From the NCBI GenBank assembly GCA_017962105.1, contig JAGCVY010000009.1:1-58640 (forward strand): DNA of 58,640 bases, given 5' to 3'. Of the stretch, positions 1 to 7,715 are shown piece after piece. The stretch's first letter is position 1, and each line of letters opens with the position of its first letter. Made by a program: the position numbers and the translations under genes. The stretch comes from Lachnospiraceae bacterium (GTDB taxonomy: Bacteria; Bacillota; Clostridia; Lachnospirales; Lachnospiraceae). The notes under the pieces were generated by a model. It was not told where the DNA came from. It saw only the letters and a list, made by a program, of their open reading frames with translations, and searched no databases.

Positions 1-145
1 TTACGAACGCCCTTTCAAGGGCGGCGACGAGTCAAAGGCAATAAGGCTTGAACAACGTGAAAGCCAGCGCCTTTAGGCGCTGGCCGGTAACGACCCCTTA
101 TAGGGGCGAGCAAACCACCCGTTAGACGGGTGGTTATGATTATAG
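1..145 (+). mobile_element. Right end of an IS200/IS605-type element with guide-RNA-like hairpins (partial)
   Basis: Four stem-loops follow one another: 8-23 (CGCCCT/AGGGCG), 63-84 (nine perfect pairs around TTTA), 94-106 (CCCC/GGGG) and 113-135 (ten perfect pairs around TAG), followed by TTATGATTATAG. Serial hairpins ending in a perfect subterminal hairpin are typical of the 3' end of IS200/IS605 elements, where the end of tnpB overlaps an omega (reRNA) guide RNA. No tnpB coding sequence is visible because the window starts here, so both family and boundary are inferred. The last hairpin has no T-run toward icd and is not a good icd terminator. Confidence 0.45.
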
Positions 146-166
146 TATTATGTTTTGTTAGTTGTA

Positions 167-1384
167 TCAGTCTGCAAGAAGTGCCGTTAGGCGTTCGCGG
201 ATCGCTGCGATGAAATCTGCGGAATTGACTGCCTTTACGGGGTAGCCTTCGCTGACCATACCTGCAAGGTCCTTGGTCATGATGCCGTCGTTCAGGGTTT
301 TCATAACGGCTGCCTCAAGGGCGTCGGCATATCGTACGAGGTCGGCAAGGCCATCCTTCTCGCCGCGCTTGCGGAGAGCGCCGGACCATGCGTAGATAGT
401 TGCCACGGGGTTCGTGGATGTCTCCTCGCCCTTTAAGTAGCGGTAGTAGTGGCGGGTTACGGTGCCGTGAGCAGCCTCGTACTCAAAGTTTCCGTCGGGG
501 CTCACAAGAACGCTGGTCATCATTGCAAGGGAGCCGAAAGCGGTGGAAACCATATCGCTCATCACATCGCCATCGTAGTTCTTGCAGGCCCAGATGAAGC
601 CGCCCTTGCTGCGGATAACGCGGGCAACAGCGTCGTCGATCAGGGTGTAGAAATATGTGATGCCTGCGGCTTCAAACTTCTCCTTGTACTCGTTGTCATA
701 AATCTCCTGGAAGATGTCCTTGAAGCGGTGATCGTACTTCTTGCTGATGGTATCCTTGGTGGAGAACCAGAGATCCTGCTTCACGGAGAGAGCGTACTCA
801 AAGCAGCTGCGGGCAAAGGACTCGATGGAAGTGTCCTTGTTGTACATGCCCTGAAGAACGCCGGGGCACTCGAAATCGTATACGGTCTCACGCATCTCGG
901 TTCCGTCCTCACCGGTGAAGACGAGTTCCGCCTTGCCCTTGCCGGGGATGCGGAATTCGGTGTTCTTGTACACGTCGCCATACGCGTGACGGGCAATGGT
1001 GATGGGCTTCTCCCAGGTGCGTACATTGGGCTTGATGGAATCGATCATGATGGGAGCGCGGAACACGGTACCGTCAAGAATCGCACGGATGGTGCCGTTA
1101 GGGCTCTTCCACATCTGCGAAAGATTGTACTCCGTGACGCGCTGTGCGTTCGGGGTGATGGTGGCACATTTGACGGCAACGCCGTATTTCTTCGCGGCGT
1201 AGCTTGCGTCAAGAGTGATCTGGTCCTTGGTTTCCTCGCGCTTTACAAGGCCGAGGTCGTAGTACTCCGCCTTCAGGTCGACGAAGGGAAGGATCAGCTC
1301 GTCCTTGATCATTTGCCAAAGGATCCTTGTCATCTCGTCGCCGTCCATCTCGACGAGGGGGGTGGTCATGGAAATCTTGTTCAT
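167..1384 (-). CDS. icd: NADP-dependent isocitrate dehydrogenase, eukaryote-like type
   Basis: This 405-residue protein should oxidise isocitrate to 2-oxoglutarate and CO2 with NADP+ in the cytosol. The substrate loop KSPNGTIRAILDGTVFR and the arginine-bearing ARHAYGDVY segment match the homodimeric family that includes human IDH1/IDH2, rather than the E. coli Icd type. The length is normal. The start follows AAAGGAGGCACC. It lies 22 bases behind the aconitase gene on the same strand, so the two are almost certainly co-transcribed to make 2-oxoglutarate for glutamate synthesis. No citrate synthase is in the window. NADP specificity is inferred from the family. Confidence 0.93.
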   Translation of the reverse strand: MNKISMTTPLVEMDGDEMTRILWQMIKDELILPFVDLKAEYYDLGLVKREETKDQITLDASYAAKKYGVAVKCATITPNAQRVTEYNLSQMWKSPNGTIRAILDGTVFRAPIMIDSIKPNVRTWEKPITIARHAYGDVYKNTEFRIPGKGKAELVFTGEDGTEMRETVYDFECPGVLQGMYNKDTSIESFARSCFEYALSVKQDLWFSTKDTISKKYDHRFKDIFQEIYDNEYKEKFEAAGITYFYTLIDDAVARVIRSKGGFIWACKNYDGDVMSDMVSTAFGSLAMMTSVLVSPDGNFEYEAAHGTVTRHYYRYLKGEETSTNPVATIYAWSGALRKRGEKDGLADLVRYADALEAAVMKTLNDGIMTKDLAGMVSEGYPVKAVNSADFIAAIRERLTALLAD

Positions 1385-1406
1385 GGTGCCTCCTTTATAT
1401 GGTGAT

Positions 1407-3665
1407 TCAAGCTTTCTTGTTCTGCTCTGCGTAGTAGTTGATCAGGCAGCCGTCGAGGATGATGGTCTTCTCCTCGGGGGTGAGGCCGATGATCTGAAGC
1501 GTAATATCGCTGATGGCGCCGTCCTTCGTGAGGACCTTCGCCGGAAAATCGGTATCCCCTGCTGCAATCTTGGCCCGAACATCCGGGATGAAGACGTAGT
1601 CACCGTCCTCGTACGGAAAATCCGCTCCCTCGGGAAGGGTGAAGGGCAGGATACCCCAGTTGATACAGTTGCTTCTGTAGCGCTTGGTTGCATACTCGTA
1701 GCAGATGTTCGCATAGCCTCCGAGCACCTTCTGGCAGGATGCCGCCTGCTCGCGGGCGGAACCGTCGCCGGGCTTGTTGGCGAAGACACAGGAACCAAAC
1801 TGGGTGTTGCGAAGAAGTGCGTTCGCGTCGCCGAAGTTGCCGAGCACCTTCACAAGCTCCTCGGGAGCACCGCCGTCACGTCTTTCCAGGTCGAGTTTAT
1901 GGATTTCCTTGCTGCGGCCCACATACTCGGGAACGCGGCGGGAGAGTGCAAACTCGGAAAGACGAAGCGGGTTGCTTCGGTAGGAACTGGTCTCACCGGA
2001 AGGGATCAACTCGTCGGTGGTGGTCACCGGGTCACGGATCACAGCGGCAAGCTTCACAAGCATGTTGTCGGTGAGGGCTTCCATGGAAGGCCAGTCGGTG
2101 ATGTTGGGACCGAGGATCAGCTCCGCATTCGGATCGGCCTTGCCGAATCCGTAGTAGATGCGGTTGCGGTACACGGTCTTGTCGAAATGGTATTCGTGGT
2201 TCGGTACCTCGTAATCGATGTCGGTTGCAGCGGTGATCACGCCGCCGTTGGCTGCCGTTGCAGCGATGCTTCTCGCATCCATAAGGGCAACGCCTGCCAG
2301 CTGCCCGTCGGACGGCTTCGAACCCTCACGGTTCGGGAAGTTACGCGTCGTATGACGGATGGAGAGACCGTCGTTGGCGGGAACGTCTCCTGCGCCGAAG
2401 CACGGCCCGCAGAAGGACGGCTTGATGATGGCGCCGGCCTTGAGCAGCTCCGCGGTAGCACCGGTCTTGGTGAGCTCGAGGCTTACCGGAACGCTGGTGG
2501 GATAGACATTTAACGAAAAATACCCGTTGCCGCAGTGCTTATCCTTGAGGATCGCAGCAGCCTCATCGATGTTGTCGAACAGACCGCCGGAGCAGCCGGC
2601 GATAACACCCTGGTCCGCGTAGACCTTGCCGTCACGCACTTTGCTGCGGAGGTCGTACTTGTGGCCTTTGAACTTCGCCGCAGCCTCCGCCTCAACCCCT
2701 GCGAGGATCTCGTCCGCGTTGGCAACGAACTCGTGGATCGTGTACGCGTTGGAGGGATGGAACGGAAGAGCGATCATGGACTCTGCCTTGTCAAGGTCGA
2801 TGGTAATGAACCGGTCGTAGTATGCAACGCTGCCGGGAGCGAGCTTCTTGTAGCACTCCGGACGCTCGTGTGCAATGTAATGCTTCTGCGTGATCTCATC
2901 GGTTTCCCAGATGGACGAGAGACAGGTGGTCTCGGTGGTCATGACGTCGATACCGTTGCGGAAGTCGATCGGAAGATTCTTTACGCCGGGGCCGACAAAT
3001 TCGAGCACGCGGTTCTTCACGAAACCGTTGGCAAAGGTCTCCTTGACAAGTGCAAGGGCAATGTCGTGAGGACCGATTCCCTTCTTCGGGGTACCGGTCA
3101 GATAAACCAGTACAACCTCGGGCATGTTGAGATCCCAGGTGTTGTTGAGAAGCTGCTTTACAAGCTCGGGACCGCCCTCGCCGACACCCATGGTGCCGAG
3201 TGCGCCGTAGCGGGTGTGAGAGTCGGAACCGAGGATCATGTTGCCGCAGGCGGAGAGCTCCTCACGGGCGTAGGAGTGGATAACGCTCTGGTTCGCGGGA
3301 ACATAGATGCCGCCGAATTTCTTCGCAGCGGAAAGACCGAAGACATGGTCGTCCTCGTTGATGGTACCGCCGACAGCACAGAGACTGTTGTGGCAGTTGG
3401 TCATGGCGTAAGGAAGCGGGAACTCCTTGAGTCCGCTGGCGCGCGCCGTCTGTATGATGCCGACATAGGTGATGTCGTGGGACACCATGGCGTCGAATTT
3501 TATCTTCAGTTTGTTGTCGTCTCCGGACGTGTTGTGAGCCGACAGAATGCGGTAGGCAATGGTAGCCTTGCGGGCTTCCTCTGCGGAGACGGAAGAGCTC
3601 GCGGAGGGAACGCCGTCCACAAGGAAAATGCCGCCGTCATGCAGGGTTACACAGGTATCACTCAT
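1407..3665 (-). CDS. acn: Aconitate hydratase
   Basis: This 752-residue protein of the aconitase family should isomerise citrate and isocitrate through cis-aconitate on a [4Fe-4S] cluster. Visible marks are GSDSHTRYG, a first cluster cysteine in VIAGCSGGLFDN and the cysteine pair in PSFCGPCFGAGD. The length is like mitochondrial aconitase and shorter than the roughly 900-residue AcnA/IRP1 type. The start has AAGGAG nine bases upstream. It is the first gene of the acn-icd operon, driven by the near-perfect promoter at 3754-3782. A related hydratase substrate cannot be excluded, but the neighbouring icd supports aconitase. Confidence 0.92.
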   Translation of the reverse strand: MSDTCVTLHDGGIFLVDGVPSASSSVSAEEARKATIAYRILSAHNTSGDDNKLKIKFDAMVSHDITYVGIIQTARASGLKEFPLPYAMTNCHNSLCAVGGTINEDDHVFGLSAAKKFGGIYVPANQSVIHSYAREELSACGNMILGSDSHTRYGALGTMGVGEGGPELVKQLLNNTWDLNMPEVVLVYLTGTPKKGIGPHDIALALVKETFANGFVKNRVLEFVGPGVKNLPIDFRNGIDVMTTETTCLSSIWETDEITQKHYIAHERPECYKKLAPGSVAYYDRFITIDLDKAESMIALPFHPSNAYTIHEFVANADEILAGVEAEAAAKFKGHKYDLRSKVRDGKVYADQGVIAGCSGGLFDNIDEAAAILKDKHCGNGYFSLNVYPTSVPVSLELTKTGATAELLKAGAIIKPSFCGPCFGAGDVPANDGLSIRHTTRNFPNREGSKPSDGQLAGVALMDARSIAATAANGGVITAATDIDYEVPNHEYHFDKTVYRNRIYYGFGKADPNAELILGPNITDWPSMEALTDNMLVKLAAVIRDPVTTTDELIPSGETSSYRSNPLRLSEFALSRRVPEYVGRSKEIHKLDLERRDGGAPEELVKVLGNFGDANALLRNTQFGSCVFANKPGDGSAREQAASCQKVLGGYANICYEYATKRYRSNCINWGILPFTLPEGADFPYEDGDYVFIPDVRAKIAAGDTDFPAKVLTKDGAISDITLQIIGLTPEEKTIILDGCLINYYAEQNKKA

Positions 3666-3753
3666 AGAAACACTCCTTTGTTATTATTCGGCGGATCGCG
3701 GTGTTGGGATCCGTTTCCGCCGGCGCTGACAGAGCCGCAGCGCATACAGAATC

Positions 3754-3782
3754 ATTGTAATAAAATCGGGTGGATGTGTCAA
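3754..3782 (-). promoter_or_regulatory. Sigma-A promoter of acn-icd
   Basis: On the minus strand, TTGACA (3782-3777), a 17-bp spacer and TACAAT (3759-3754). This implies an untranslated leader of about 80 bases. The leader holds a 7-bp inverted repeat (CGGCGGA at 3689-3695, TCCGCCG at 3716-3722) that could be a regulatory hairpin. Nothing else is visible in the 3666-3967 gap except the rightward promoter. Confidence 0.85.
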
Positions 3783-3872
3783 TCATTTTTCGGAGAAGGA
3801 ACGGATTTTACGGGGAATCGGAAAAGGCGCGCCGGAGAGACCGTATTTTTGGTGTAACAGCCGTTTTTTCGC

Positions 3873-3901
3873 TTGCTTTTTTAGGCCTTATTCGTTAGAA
3901 T
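3873..3901 (+). promoter_or_regulatory. Promoter of the 3968 membrane-protein gene
   Basis: TTGCTT (3873-3878), a 17-bp spacer and TAGAAT (3896-3901), about 67 bases before the gene start. It is divergent from the acn promoter. Confidence 0.6.
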
Positions 3902-3967
3902 ATTACTATACGCAGACAGTCGATTTCCGTGCTGTCACGGGTCGAAGAGGAGAGAGGAGAGAGTGTT

Positions 3968-4801
3968 ATGAGCGTCAAGGTTGTTATGGGTCAGTGCGTC
4001 ATGCCGAGGGACATGTTCTTCGGAACCGCATGGCCGCACGAGCAGTGCATCATTGGAGAGGATACGCTGGAACTTGTCGTAAGCCCGATGTCTCAACGCA
4101 AAAATGCAGTTCAGATCCACATGGCCGCCATGTGGAACAAGGAGGTGCTCACCTTCCACGATCTGAACGCCGATATGAAAAAGGATAATGTAAAGCTGTA
4201 CCTGCAGTCGCTCTCGGAACGTCTGCGCGCCATCGTAGAGAAGTATTTTATGTGGCCGGATGACGGGGAGCACGATATGTTCGTATCGTTCGGAAACCTG
4301 ACCGAGCGAAGCGGTGACGCAGATCCGTTAGAGACGAATATGCGGTTTGTCCTCATGGTGAAGGATATTCTTCCCATAGAGGATCCGTTGGAACTGGATA
4401 TGATCCACAAGAGCCTGAAGGGCGAGTTCAGCAACTGGCTGGAGGATGTCATCAGCGATGTTCATAAGAAGGCTTCCCCGGAGGAGCTCAAGAAGGATGT
4501 CAGCGTGCTTCTCGACGTCGATCTGATGAAGCATGAGAAGGAAGACCTCGGACTGGAGAGCACTCTGGCGATCTTCTCACTTTTGTTCGCGGGCATCGGA
4601 ATCGCAATGTCCGACTGGTTCCTGTTCCAGGTCCTTGCGGCGGTCATGGGTGGTTACGTCGCATTCCGCTCCTTCCAGAAACAGAAATGGGTCTGCATGG
4701 CTCTCGGCATCGTCGCCTGCATCATCGGCATTGTGTTCCTGATCATTGCCTACGGCTCGCTGCGCGATTCCATGGCCAACGTGCAGCTGCCCACCAACTG
4801 A
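3968..4801 (+). CDS. Unrecognised protein with C-terminal membrane helices
   Basis: This 277-residue protein was not recognised. Residues 1 to about 200 look soluble, with charged helical stretches (for example a Lys/Glu-rich run near 165-195). The last 80 residues hold about three hydrophobic helices, so a cytosolic domain on a membrane anchor is the simplest reading. The ATG at 3968 is chosen because it follows a purine-rich GAGGAGAGAGGAGAGA ribosome site; a GTG at 3929 lacks one. It is a single-gene unit with its own promoter and a hairpin terminator. No function can be assigned. Confidence 0.75.
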   Translation: MSVKVVMGQCVMPRDMFFGTAWPHEQCIIGEDTLELVVSPMSQRKNAVQIHMAAMWNKEVLTFHDLNADMKKDNVKLYLQSLSERLRAIVEKYFMWPDDGEHDMFVSFGNLTERSGDADPLETNMRFVLMVKDILPIEDPLELDMIHKSLKGEFSNWLEDVISDVHKKASPEELKKDVSVLLDVDLMKHEKEDLGLESTLAIFSLLFAGIGIAMSDWFLFQVLAAVMGGYVAFRSFQKQKWVCMALGIVACIIGIVFLIIAYGSLRDSMANVQLPTN

Positions 4802-4829
4802 TCCGGTTTGATATTGAAACAAGAATGAA

Positions 4830-4862
4830 AATGGCTGCATGAACTTGTGTCGTGCAGCCATT
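4830..4862. terminator. Bidirectional terminator between convergent genes
   Basis: Stem AATGGCTGCA (4830-4839) pairs perfectly with TGCAGCCATT (4853-4862) around a 13-base loop. T-rich sequence follows on both strands. It separates the 3968 gene from the convergent GNAT gene. Confidence 0.75.
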
Positions 4863-4870
4863 CTTTGAGA

Positions 4871-5662
4871 CTATGGATTTCGCATGAGAAGCGGGTCGCT
4901 GTTTCGGATGATCTGAAACCCGCAGGACTGTAGTACGGCAAGGGACGCCCGGTTGTTCCTATGGACATAGGCGTACAGCTCCCTGTCGGCAGTTTCGGCT
5001 CTTGCGTAGGCGATAAGGGCCCGGAGTATCGCGGTGCCGTATCCCCTGCCGCGGAGTGCGGGGGGCACGTAGTAATCCACCGTGGTCAGAGGGCCATAGT
5101 CCGATGATTCCTCGAAGACGCTTCCGTACCCTATGGGCGTGCCGTATAATTCGGCGCGGAACATTCCGGAATTTTCCGTGAGGAAGGAGAGCGCGAGCCG
5201 GTTTCGGTACTGCCTTCGGACATCTGCTTCGGTGCAGTTCTTTTGCTCCGGCGTAAGCATGAAGGGCTCGGTGCGGTAATCCTCGTAAAGGTCACAATAC
5301 TCTGCCTCCGAGAGAGGATACAGGGCAAGAGGACCGGACGTAAAAACAGCCGTCCTTCCGGTGAGAGACCGGTTCAGGGTTTCGCAGTACTCCGGCGTCA
5401 GCGACGAGAGCGATTGGATGATCTCTCCGCAGGAGAGGCGGATCCCGTCATGCTCATAGCCGACCACAGGGAAGCCCTCGACCTCGAGTCTGCAGGCGGT
5501 ATCCTCCGAGTCGGTCACCACGAGGGTCTCGTCCTTCTCCACAGAGATATCATTTACGGAACGCACAACGGAGATTCCCCTTGCCTGAAATTCCGGATAG
5601 TACGGCAGGCACTGCGGCGAATCGGCAGTATCGTAAAATAGTAATAAAATCAGTGTTTTCAT
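4871..5662 (-). CDS. GNAT family N-acetyltransferase with N-terminal extra domain
   Basis: This 263-residue protein has a C-terminal GNAT domain (about 125-263) with the acetyl-CoA loop PPALRGRGYGTAILRALI and the late strand SLAVLQSCGFQII. The first 100 residues look like a small Rossmann/HAD-like domain (VVTDSEDTACRLEVEGFPVVGY) of unknown role. The acceptor substrate is unknown. The ATG at 5662 has no ribosome site. A good promoter (5670-5698) places the transcript start within a base or two of this ATG, so translation is probably leaderless. A TTG at 5698 would give 12 more residues but lies within the promoter. Confidence 0.85.
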   Translation of the reverse strand: MKTLILLLFYDTADSPQCLPYYPEFQARGISVVRSVNDISVEKDETLVVTDSEDTACRLEVEGFPVVGYEHDGIRLSCGEIIQSLSSLTPEYCETLNRSLTGRTAVFTSGPLALYPLSEAEYCDLYEDYRTEPFMLTPEQKNCTEADVRRQYRNRLALSFLTENSGMFRAELYGTPIGYGSVFEESSDYGPLTTVDYYVPPALRGRGYGTAILRALIAYARAETADRELYAYVHRNNRASLAVLQSCGFQIIRNSDPLLMRNP

Positions 5663-5669
5663 GGAATTT

Positions 5670-5698
5670 ATACTATCATGAAAGAGAGGAATCCGCAA
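5670..5698 (-). promoter_or_regulatory. Promoter of the GNAT gene, overlapping the CYTH start codon
   Basis: On the minus strand, TTGCGG (5698-5693), a 17-bp spacer ending in TGA, and TAGTAT (5675-5670). The predicted start of transcription, about 5663, abuts the ATG at 5662. The -35 box shares a base with the start codon of the divergent CYTH gene. Confidence 0.6.
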
Positions 5699-6195
5699 TG
5701 GAAATCGAGCGCAAATTCCTTGTCCGCGCCCTTCCGGACGGTCTTGATCAATATCCCCACAGTGAGCTGGAGCAGGGATATCTTGCTTCCGGCGGTACCA
5801 CCGTGCGCATCCGCCGTGACGGAGACACGTTTCTGTTGACCGTCAAGAAGAAACTTAAGGACGTTCGTCCCGAATATGCCAAGATCGGCAGGGAGGAGAT
5901 CGAGGAGGAGATTCCTGAGGATCTCTATCGCAGGCTTTCCGCATACACGGAGGATCCGATGCTTCGCAAGACCCGCTACCGCATTCCCTTTGGTTCCCAT
6001 ACCATCGAGTTGGACATCTACCACGGGGTTTTAGAGGGATTGGCTACGGCGGAGATTGAGTTCCAAAGCTTCGAGGAGGCGGTGCACGCCGAGATCCCCG
6101 ACTGGTTCGGGACCGATGTGTCCACGGACAAGAGATATAAAAACTCCCATCTGTCGAAGCTGCGTTCCCTTGACGAATTGACAACGGTAATGTAA
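5698..6195 (+). CDS. CYTH domain protein (triphosphate tunnel enzyme)
   Basis: This 165-residue single-domain CYTH protein opens with the signature MEIERKFLV (E-x-E-x-K), which binds triphosphate and metal inside the tunnel. Further charged strand motifs follow, such as VRIRRDGDTFLLTVKKK and ATAEIEFQSFEEA. Small bacterial members are mostly inorganic triphosphatases, so tripolyphosphate hydrolysis is the likeliest activity; adenylate cyclase or thiamine-triphosphatase activity is possible. The ATG follows GAGAGGA. No convincing rightward promoter was found, because this region carries the opposing GNAT promoter. Confidence 0.88.
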   Translation: MEIERKFLVRALPDGLDQYPHSELEQGYLASGGTTVRIRRDGDTFLLTVKKKLKDVRPEYAKIGREEIEEEIPEDLYRRLSAYTEDPMLRKTRYRIPFGSHTIELDIYHGVLEGLATAEIEFQSFEEAVHAEIPDWFGTDVSTDKRYKNSHLSKLRSLDELTTVM

Positions 6196-6245
6196 TAAAA
6201 TCACATTTTCTGACAAAAAACCATTCACTTTCCCTACGGTGACAG

Positions 6246-6262
6246 GTATAGTAATACTATAC
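6246..6262. repeat. Perfect 17-bp palindrome in a long intergenic gap
   Basis: GTATAGTA, a central A, then TACTATAC. It overlaps a possible -10 box (TATAGT at 6247-6252, with TTCACT 17 bp upstream at 6224-6229). It could be an operator for the candidate small RNA downstream. Confidence 0.5.
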
Positions 6263-6381
6263 AACTTAACGAAAACAACCCATTGATATTGTGGGGTTTG
6301 AACAACGGCGTATTTTTCGGCTTCCGCAAGCGCTTCGCCTCCATGGTGCGCATTGCAATAAGTCCGATACGCCGTTTTTTG
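6259..6381 (+). ncRNA. Candidate small RNA ending in a terminator-like stem
   Basis: The 6196-6537 gap has no convincing gene. Within it, a possible promoter (TTCACT, 17 bp, TATAGT) precedes about 120 bases that end in a long-range stem. AACGGCGTAT (6304-6313) pairs perfectly with ATACGCCGTT (6367-6376) and runs into six T residues. The 53-base interior can fold further. This resembles a short transcript with an intrinsic terminator. No known RNA family was recognised, so the call is tentative. Confidence 0.3.
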
Positions 6382-6435
6382 CATTTTCCACAACTTAAGA
6401 AACTCGCTGTCTCGTTGTTATCTATATTGTGTGGC

Positions 6436-6464
6436 TTGCAGGGGGTTGCGTTAATCACTATAAT
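6436..6464 (+). promoter_or_regulatory. Promoter of the 6538/6557 genes
   Basis: TTGCAG (6436-6441), a 17-bp spacer and a perfect TATAAT (6459-6464). Transcription would start near 6471, about 85 bases before the ATG at 6557. Confidence 0.75.
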
Positions 6465-6537
6465 CAACACACAAATCAAGCGGGGACAGTGGTTTGCCCC
6501 GTTACAGCGCGTCCGAGTTTAGAAGGAGGTATTTTGA

Positions 6538-6651
6538 ATGAAGGAGGAAGAAGAGAATGTTAGTCGCATACTGGTCGCCGAGTTATCGAGAGGAGACAGC
6601 GCAGATTTTGACTTTGGTCGGCGGTATGTGTTGTCGGGAATTTCCCTGTAA
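6538..6651 (+). CDS. Possible 37-residue leader peptide
   Basis: An ATG at 6538 follows the best ribosome site of the transcript (AGAAGGAGGT at 6521-6530, seven bases away). It opens a 37-codon frame beginning MKEEEENVSRILVAEL and ending at TAA 6651. It overlaps the first 95 bases of the 6557 gene in another frame. It may be a leader that couples translation of that gene, or a small protein in its own right. Its sequence was not recognised. The supporting evidence is the ribosome site alone. Confidence 0.35.
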   Translation: MKEEEENVSRILVAELSRGDSADFDFGRRYVLSGISL

Positions 6652-7618
6652 CGTTGTCGGCGTGGAGAATTATCTCCATACGCATAACCTGGGGTATCAC
6701 CTGCTGGGAAGCCGTTACGATTCCGTGCGCAGGGACGCCAGGCGCGGAAGCGATGTGTATTACAAGGCGGGAGAGCTCTTCGTCCGCCACGTGTGCAGCG
6801 AGATGGGGCGCACAAACCGTTTCGGCTCCGTGATCCGCGCGGACGAAAACGGAATGTATTTTCTGCCGATGGATCAGAGCATGCACGAGGATTCCTACCG
6901 GTTCGTTGTGCAGGAAGCGTTAGAACAGCAGATCGAACTGCTGGAAAGCCGGTTTGACGAGGTCTATATTAATCTTCAATCCAATGAAAATGACACGACT
7001 TTGGCGATGCTGGAGAGGGCTGAGGTGGTTGTCGTCTGTCTGCCGGCCACGGTGGAATGTTTCGATGAATTCTACAGCCTGTATCGTTCCATGATCGACA
7101 AATGTTTCTTTGTTTTCTTCAGTAACGGTGAGCTTTCGGCGCCGATGAAACAGAAGATCCGACAGTATCTTCCCAAGCATACAACCCGATGCTGCCATAT
7201 GATCATGACGCGGATCCTGCGCAATTACCTTTCCAATGGCCGCGGGCTGGATTATCTGGACCGGTTCCGCATCTTTGGGAGGGAGGAGGACGCATTTTCC
7301 GCAGGCGTTGCGGAGACGGAGGAGCGGTATCAATCGTTGTTTGCGAAAGGAGAATCGGATACCGCAGACTACAGAAGCTGGAAGAACCTCACCGACCGGC
7401 ATTTCGGGGATGAGGCGATCGGCGCTGCCCTGTACGGCGAGGCAAAGCCGGAGGAATCCGAGCGGTCGACCATACGGACGCTCCGGTATATCTGCCGATG
7501 GCTCATAAAATATGAGTATCGGGAGGCAGGGGACGACTGCGTCCAGATCACGGAGAGAATGATCCGTCGGAAAATGATCCCGCGGGAGGTCGTTTCCTGG
7601 CAATCCGCGAACTCCTGA
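6557..7618 (+). CDS. Unrecognised 353-residue protein, possibly P-loop-like but degenerate
   Basis: This protein was not recognised with confidence. It opens with a hydrophobic strand, MLVAYWSP, and later has VYINLQSN and EVVVVCLPAT. These strands are arranged as in ParA/MinD-type ATPases, but no GKT/GKS P-loop follows the first strand, so nucleotide binding is doubtful. The C-terminal 150 residues are charged and helical. The ATG at 6557 has GGAGG nine bases upstream; a stronger ribosome site serves the overlapping frame at 6538. It appears to be a single gene under the 6436 promoter. The ATPase-like reading is inference only. Confidence 0.7.
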   Translation: MLVAYWSPSYREETAQILTLVGGMCCREFPCNVVGVENYLHTHNLGYHLLGSRYDSVRRDARRGSDVYYKAGELFVRHVCSEMGRTNRFGSVIRADENGMYFLPMDQSMHEDSYRFVVQEALEQQIELLESRFDEVYINLQSNENDTTLAMLERAEVVVVCLPATVECFDEFYSLYRSMIDKCFFVFFSNGELSAPMKQKIRQYLPKHTTRCCHMIMTRILRNYLSNGRGLDYLDRFRIFGREEDAFSAGVAETEERYQSLFAKGESDTADYRSWKNLTDRHFGDEAIGAALYGEAKPEESERSTIRTLRYICRWLIKYEYREAGDDCVQITERMIRRKMIPREVVSWQSANS

Positions 7619-7646
7619 ATATGGCGTCCGATGAGCTCCTCGGGGA

Positions 7647-7675
7647 TTGCAAATCCGGCGGTGTTGTGATAAAAT
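7647..7675 (+). promoter_or_regulatory. Promoter of the 7716 gene, extended -10 type
   Basis: TTGCAA (7647-7652), a 17-bp spacer ending TGTGA, and TAAAAT (7670-7675). The same TGTGRTAAAAT element recurs before the sortase and pyrK genes. Confidence 0.6.
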
Positions 7676-7715
7676 CATACTGTATCGTAATGATACGAGG
7701 AAAGGAGAAAACCAC

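Noticed and set aside
449-1405. Long open frame opposite icd
   Set aside because: It mirrors the codon pattern of icd, has no ribosome site of its own and its translation shows no recognisable protein features.
2535-3857. Long open frame opposite the aconitase gene
   Set aside because: Antisense shadow of a strongly recognised gene; no promoter or ribosome site supports it.
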